Shown here piece by piece: positions 7,650 through 11,411 of a stretch of DNA of 11,411 nucleotides (positions within the stretch are counted from its first letter, which is position 1; the number at the start of each line of letters is the position of its first letter). Source of the DNA: Krumholzibacterium sp965370495 (lineage in GTDB: Bacteria; Krumholzibacteriota; Krumholzibacteriia; Krumholzibacteriales; Krumholzibacteriaceae); NCBI GenBank assembly GCA_965370495.1, contig CBDUUV010000080.1, positions 1 through 11,411 on the forward strand. Reading direction: 5' to 3'. The notes under the pieces are model-generated. The model was given only the letters and a program-made list of their open reading frames with translations. It made no database searches and was not told where the DNA came from. A program made the position numbers and the translations under genes.

Positions 7650-8768
7650 TCAGTCTATGGTGTAGCAATCCATTTTCCATACACCCTTGAAGAACCCCGG
7701 TCCGTCTTCATTGGATATCCATTCTCCCTTGAGATGGCCCTGGCGTACATTGCAGCGTCCGAGCCATATACCTTCGAACCATCCATGTGGAGGATACTCG
7801 GCTGTCAGGGTGGGGGAAGGTCCATACGTGCCCCGCAGTATGCCTCTGAACTGGCCGTTCATATTGATATATTTGCCGAAGAAGACTTCTTCGCCGATGC
7901 TGTTTGTTCCGGCAATACCCCTCAGGTATCCCGCGGCCATTCCATGTTCGCTGATCCATACACCCCTGAATACGGCGTGTAGAACACCGCGAAACTCGCC
8001 GGTTTCTTCATTAATGAGAGTATCGGGTTCAACGGATATCCATTTGCCGAACAAATAGCCGTTTGGGCAACCGGGATGGATTCTATGGCTGTTAATCATG
8101 ATGCCGTTGCCGCAACGGTCGACAGGTTCAGTCAGGTTCAGAGCTTCGAGTTCTTCAAGCGTAAAACTTCTCTCGAACGGTCCTGCTTTGAAGTGAAGCA
8201 CAGGTGGTCTGATGTCGGTTGCAACACTATCGATCGGGCCTGGCGGGACGACGAGCCTGACCTGAATGCCATCGATATGAGGACAGGTTTGCGAGACCCA
8301 TTCGATCGTAGACCTGTCAATTCTAGTGATATAATCATTGGCATCGAATGCTATCGCTTTTTCGATCACTATGTAACCGCCATCGAAGTGTAATCCGCCT
8401 GTCCAGTCGACGGTGCAGCAATCTGTGATCGTGGTATCTGAAACGGCATTGACAAGATTTCCCCAGACAGAACGTAGTCTGAATACTTTTGCGTGGCGAT
8501 GACGAATACAGTTGGCTATCGCTTCATCATTCTCCATCGGGTCGCCATAAAGAGGCTCAGCGCCCATCGTTTCGTATTGCTTCATCTCTCCAAATGCCGG
8601 TGATTCATCCGCTTCCGTAAATCCTCCGGTAGGTGAATCGAGATCTATCACGGCTTCTGCGGGAGTGATATCACCATCGGGTGACGATGGAGTTGAATCC
8701 AGGAAATTGCATCCTGCTCCAAGTACCATTACCAGCAGGATCAGTCCCAAAATATTGACCTTCTTCAC
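7650..8768 (-). CDS. Lipoprotein with MORN-like G-x-(F/L)-x-G-W repeats, function unknown
   Basis: The 372-residue protein starts at GTG 8768, behind AAGGAGA. Its lipoprotein signal (MKKVNILGLILLVMVLGAGC) ends in a lipobox with Cys20, then an Asp/Ser/Pro-rich linker (about 21-60). The middle (about 80-215) is a novel-looking domain with paired cysteines (Cys87, Cys117/118, Cys162) and strands such as GGLHFDGGYIVIEKAIAF. The C-terminal 130 residues hold about nine short units: GYLFGKW (237), GEFRGVL (257), VFRGVW (266), GYLRGIAG (280), VFFGKY (295), GQFRGILRGTYG (305), GWFEGIW (329), GHLKGEW (344) and GFFKGVW (358). This G-x-aromatic-x-G-x-W pattern resembles MORN or beta-solenoid repeats. I do not recognise a named family. 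It is transcribed alone, with its own terminator, convergent to the phosphatase gene and divergent from the coiled-coil protein gene. Asn21 after Cys20 gives no inner-membrane retention signal by the E. coli rule. Confidence 0.85.
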   Translation of the reverse strand: MKKVNILGLILLVMVLGAGCNFLDSTPSSPDGDITPAEAVIDLDSPTGGFTEADESPAFGEMKQYETMGAEPLYGDPMENDEAIANCIRHRHAKVFRLRSVWGNLVNAVSDTTITDCCTVDWTGGLHFDGGYIVIEKAIAFDANDYITRIDRSTIEWVSQTCPHIDGIQVRLVVPPGPIDSVATDIRPPVLHFKAGPFERSFTLEELEALNLTEPVDRCGNGIMINSHRIHPGCPNGYLFGKWISVEPDTLINEETGEFRGVLHAVFRGVWISEHGMAAGYLRGIAGTNSIGEEVFFGKYINMNGQFRGILRGTYGPSPTLTAEYPPHGWFEGIWLGRCNVRQGHLKGEWISNEDGPGFFKGVWKMDCYTID

Positions 8769-9105
8769 TTTTCTCTCCTTCCTTCCAGGTTTTCCCGTTC
8801 AATGAATTTATCTGTTTGCCACTGATTATCTTGCAGGAGAGATGCCGAATCAGTACAAATTGGAAATACATTCTTAATTTGTTTGTAATCAAGTAAATAC
8901 AGGTGTTCTTCAATCATCTGGCAGATGATATCGAGGTGAAAAGTGAACGATATGGTACAAATGCTGTGTACACGTTGTCCACAGGCGTCCATAACAGGTT
9001 GAACCTTCTACCCATGTACCAGGCCAGAATTGCTGAAACAAAATCGCCTCAATATCCGTAACCGTTACTAGTAAACGTCTATTTCAATGGTTCAGGAGGT
9101 ATGAT
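8769..9105. other. 337-base divergent intergenic region with an operator-like dyad
   Basis: This stretch separates the minus-strand lipoprotein gene from the plus-strand secreted coiled-coil gene and should hold both promoters. I see no convincing gene in it: the minus frames that cross it lack ribosome sites and protein-like composition. The clearest structure is the dyad at 8964-8984. A perfect 10-base palindrome, TTACTAGTAA, lies at 9065-9074, 31 bases before the coiled-coil gene start. No consensus -35/-10 pair stands out on either strand. Confidence 0.6.
8964..8984. promoter_or_regulatory. Operator-like inverted repeat, 9-bp arms with one mismatch
   Basis: CTGTGTACA (8964-8972) and TGTCCACAG (8976-8984) are inverted copies matching at 8 of 9 positions around the 3-base spacer CGT. 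The size and symmetry suit a dimeric regulator bound in the divergent promoter region. The right arm also contains TTGTCCACA, which matches the DnaA-box consensus TTATCCACA at 8 of 9 positions, but it is single, so it is not an origin by itself. Confidence 0.4.
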
Positions 9106-9678
9106 ATGAAAAGGATCCCTGTTATAGCCATGCTGGTTATACTTCTAATCCTGCCCACTCTCCGGAATGCGGAGGCCGGCAGGCGTTACGATGATTCCGA
9201 TGATGATCTTTTCCGTGGTGATGAGATATCGATCGATTTCGATAATGGAGTATTGAGTATAGAATCCGGGGATTACGATGATTTTGTTGAAATAACCGAA
9301 GATTATCAGTTACTTATCAATGGCCATCGCGTTAAAACAAACAACAAACAGGAGAAACTACTCAGGCAGTATTACAACGATTTCGATGATATTACAGGGT
9401 ATGCCAGGGAAATCGGTATCGAAGGCGCCAGGGTAGGGGCAAAAGGCGCCAGACTTGGTTTGAAAGCTGTCGCGAGTATCGTCAAACTGGTCCTCGAAGA
9501 TTATGACACGGATGATCTGCAAAAGGACATGGAGAAGGAAACTGAAAAGATCGAAAGGGCTGCGAAGAGGCTCGAAAAAAAAGCTGAAAAACTGGAAAGG
9601 ATCGCGAAGGATTTCAAAAAGACTCACAAAAAGCTCAGAAAATCGATCAGTGAACTTGACGATCTTGGATGGTTTTGA
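9106..9678 (+). CDS. Secreted coiled-coil protein, faintly YggN/DUF2884-like
   Basis: The 190-residue protein begins with a signal peptide (about 1-24, MKRIPVIAMLVILLILPTLR then NAEA, likely cleaved before GRR), so it should be exported. An acidic stretch follows (28-66, many Asp/Glu), then YQLLINGHRVKTNNKQEKLLRQYY (67-90). That pattern, a short 'displays an INGxxV' strand followed by an 'xQxxLLRQY' helix, recalls the YggN/DUF2884 family. Next is a Gly/Ala amphipathic stretch (GIEGARVGAKGARLGLKA, 104-121). The C-terminal 50 residues (about 138-184) form a Lys/Glu-rich heptad coiled coil. The start is fixed by AGGAGGT just upstream of ATG 9106. A small membrane protein gene follows after 56 bases. 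Function is unknown, and the family link is from memory and weak. Confidence 0.8.
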   Translation: MKRIPVIAMLVILLILPTLRNAEAGRRYDDSDDDLFRGDEISIDFDNGVLSIESGDYDDFVEITEDYQLLINGHRVKTNNKQEKLLRQYYNDFDDITGYAREIGIEGARVGAKGARLGLKAVASIVKLVLEDYDTDDLQKDMEKETEKIERAAKRLEKKAEKLERIAKDFKKTHKKLRKSISELDDLGWF

Positions 9679-9734
9679 TCAGCCCGGTGATTCCATTCGA
9701 TGAGTTGCTGAAACGAAATCGAGGAGGAGGAAAA

Positions 9735-10094
9735 ATGGACCAGCATGTAACGATTTTGGGGATTCTTCATATAGCCTGGGCCGCGATAGAGATATTGGGT
9801 GCCATGATTGTGTTCATGGTAATTGCCGGGGGAGGTATACTTTCGGGCGACGTTGATATCATGACGATCACGGTTACTATCGGGACTTTGATCTCATTCT
9901 TTCTTGTTGTCACCGCCCTTCCCAGCCTGGTAGGAGGAATAGCGATTCTCAAGAAGCGTGAATGGGGGAGGATACTGACCCTTGTAATGGGATTTTTTCA
10001 TATGTTGAATATTCCGTTTGGAACCGTTCTTGGCATTTACACGATTTGGGTTCTTCTGAATAATGAGACGCGAAGACTGTTTGTTGAAAAATGA
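9735..10094 (+). CDS. Small polytopic membrane protein
   Basis: The 119-residue protein is mostly hydrophobic, with about four membrane segments: about 7-34 (ILHIAWAAIEILGAMIVFMV), 44-62 (ITVTIGTLISFFLVVTAL), 63-73 (short, SLVGGIAIL, continuous with the previous) and 81-107 (ILTLVMGFFHMLNIPFGTVL). The loop KKREWGR followed by HMLNIPFGTVLGIYTIWVLL resembles a motif of many small uncharacterised bacterial membrane proteins ('GI-LLKRK-WAR...FPxGTxLGIYxLWxL'). ATG 9735 is chosen because GGAGGAGG lies 5-6 bases upstream. The frame is open for another 22 codons upstream, but those codons overlap the end of the previous gene. It is probably co-transcribed with the coiled-coil gene. Function is unknown. 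Confidence 0.85.
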   Translation: MDQHVTILGILHIAWAAIEILGAMIVFMVIAGGGILSGDVDIMTITVTIGTLISFFLVVTALPSLVGGIAILKKREWGRILTLVMGFFHMLNIPFGTVLGIYTIWVLLNNETRRLFVEK

Positions 10095-10151
10095 AGATGA
10101 TGTTTCTTGATAGGGGGGGGCCTCGGTCAGAATAAAATTGTTTGTTCCGGC

Positions 10152-11411
10152 TCAGAACCTGTATCCGGCACTGAGGAAGAATATGACCGGGTGTCTTGAA
10201 CTGTGTGCCAGCGAGACCTCGACCGGACCGGCCGGTGTATCCATGCCAAGAGTCAATCCTGTGCCATAGGCGAGATCTTTATCTCTGAAAAGACGGTTCC
10301 ATTGCTCCGTAGTGTTCCCTGCGTTTCCGTGAAGTATCAGATACATATAACGCATGATTTGAAGTTGCAGGTCCATTCCGGCGACCAACGCATGGCGCCC
10401 TGAAAATTCCTGGTGCCTGTAACCGTAGAAATTAGTTTCTCTCGTCGCAAAAAAATTAAAAGGAGAATATACTCCTCCAACAAAATATCGATACTGGACG
10501 GGAAGATCACCACCCCTGGCCGAACCGAGCATGAAGCGCCCCCCGAGAGACAGGCGTGGATGAAGAGGTATTCGTAGAACCAGCCTGCCACTGAGCCTGT
10601 TGAACGATGTGTTATTACCAAGGCCGGATCCTGCTATCTGGTTGTTTGCACACAGCATCATGCCCTTCCTGGGAAACCATGTCCTGTCAAGATTATCGAA
10701 CAGCAGGGAAGAGCTCACGAATATGAGCCTGTTCCATTCTTTTTCGTAGTTCTTCTCAGCGATATGAGGCGAGGTCCATGACCACTCCGAGGTCATGTCC
10801 ATGTACCATGAGAAAAAGCGAGAGAGAGAGATACCCGTACCGATCGATGTGCGGATATTATGGACGTCCAGCCTCCTTACGAGGTCTTCACCATCGTAAA
10901 TATTGATGAAGTCATAGATATAGTCTGTTCCGGCACGGAAACTGAGTATGTTTTCAAACCCAGAACGAAGCGACAGTGTCGAATTCATCCGTATTCGTCT
11001 GCCAAGCAGGAGATCGATATCCAGTTTTGTCCCTGTTCTGAAGGGATCATGGAGAACGGCGTTCAACAGAAGCGATGTCATCCATGTTGTGTCGTACTGA
11101 AGACCGATACTGAGAAAGTTCCTGTTGTCTTCTTTGACATCGATTACCAGGCAGGTTCCCGCAGCGGACTGTTTGAAATGGTAACTGACAAATTCAAAAA
11201 ATCCACTTCCATACAACCTGTCAATAATCTTTTCCACGGATAAAGCCGTGACCTGCGCGGGGGGATCGATTCCAAGAGATGCTCTAATCCTGTCCGCCGG
11301 GATTTTCACGGCTCCATTGATCTTGATATCGTTGATATCGATTGCGCCGGTGAGAGACCGCGGCATTTTTGGTGGGGTATATTCCCACCGGTGCAGGGAA
11401 TCGGCCAGTGT
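10152..11411 (-). CDS. C-terminal part of an outer-membrane POTRA plus beta-barrel protein (BamA/Omp85-like; possibly PlpD-type patatin), truncated at the right edge
   Basis: The frame is open from base 11411 to TGA at 10154-10152, giving 419 visible residues. A Met codon at 11366 has no ribosome site, and 15 further codons upstream (TLADSLHRWEYTPPK) stay in frame, so the gene runs off the window. After a linker, a POTRA-like unit (IKINGAVKIPADRIRASLGI, then SVEKIIDRLYGSGFFEFVSY) precedes a long run of alternating strands: YDTTWMTSLLLNAVLHDPF, LSRFFSWYMDMTSEWSW and RYFVGGVYSPFNFFA. The chain ends in SAGYRF, the terminal aromatic expected for outer-membrane insertion. The residues before POTRA look like the linker after a patatin phospholipase domain, as in PlpD-type proteins. 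The phospholipase part itself is outside the window, so this is inference. It is convergent with the small membrane protein gene. Confidence 0.88.
   Translation of the reverse strand, partial: TLADSLHRWEYTPPKMPRSLTGAIDINDIKINGAVKIPADRIRASLGIDPPAQVTALSVEKIIDRLYGSGFFEFVSYHFKQSAAGTCLVIDVKEDNRNFLSIGLQYDTTWMTSLLLNAVLHDPFRTGTKLDIDLLLGRRIRMNSTLSLRSGFENILSFRAGTDYIYDFINIYDGEDLVRRLDVHNIRTSIGTGISLSRFFSWYMDMTSEWSWTSPHIAEKNYEKEWNRLIFVSSSLLFDNLDRTWFPRKGMMLCANNQIAGSGLGNNTSFNRLSGRLVLRIPLHPRLSLGGRFMLGSARGGDLPVQYRYFVGGVYSPFNFFATRETNFYGYRHQEFSGRHALVAGMDLQLQIMRYMYLILHGNAGNTTEQWNRLFRDKDLAYGTGLTLGMDTPAGPVEVSLAHSSRHPVIFFLSAGYRF

Noticed and set aside
8976..8983. DnaA-box-like TTGTCCACA (from 8975) as part of a replication origin
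   Set aside because: There is only one box, with no dnaA/dnaN neighbours, no box cluster and no AT-rich unwinding element nearby.
10113..10120. Run of eight G between the small membrane protein and barrel protein genes
   Set aside because: A homopolymer in a non-coding convergent gap with no effect on either frame gives no support for phase variation.

Overview
The window looks like chromosomal DNA from a Gram-negative-type bacterium. It has a lipobox lipoprotein, a POTRA plus beta-barrel outer-membrane protein ending in aromatic Phe, a DegP/HtrA protease and a LysR regulator. Base composition is moderate, Shine-Dalgarno sites are strong, and GTG and TTG starts occur. No rRNA, tRNA, CRISPR array, transposase or phage gene was seen. 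The phylum cannot be fixed by eye. The inositol synthase type, the repeat-bearing lipoprotein and the patatin-type POTRA/barrel protein would fit one of the poorly cultured FCB-like or deltaproteobacterial-like lineages, but this is only an impression.

Layout, left to right. (1) 1-416: a possible gene end, then a small cysteine-rich DUF6485-type gene broken by a 14-bp tandem duplication. (2) 535-1577 (+): an acylphosphatase followed closely by a stand-alone class I glutamine amidotransferase. (3) 1832-4085 (+): a membrane-anchored DegP/HtrA protease with two PDZ domains, then a small membrane protein that joins a TrkH-like pore-loop signature to a cytoplasmic TrkA_C (RCK_C) domain. (4) 4303-7483: an inositol locus. 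Inositol-3-phosphate synthase is on the minus strand and diverges from a LysR regulator, which is followed 1 nt later by an inositol-monophosphatase-type phosphatase. Together the two enzymes would convert glucose 6-phosphate to myo-inositol, with the LysR protein placed to control both directions. (5) 7581-8768 (-): a lipoprotein with about nine short G-x-(F/L)-x-G-(x)-W repeats and a clear Rho-independent terminator. (6) 9106-10094 (+): a secreted coiled-coil protein and a small polytopic membrane protein. (7) 10152 to the right edge (-): the C-terminal 419 residues of an outer-membrane POTRA/Omp85-type barrel protein, probably the tail of a PlpD-like patatin.

Four regions stand out: the inositol/LysR locus with an operator-like dyad, the minimal pore-loop/RCK_C protein, the duplication-frameshifted DUF6485 gene, and the repeat lipoprotein. 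I did not find a multi-gene defence or mobile system.
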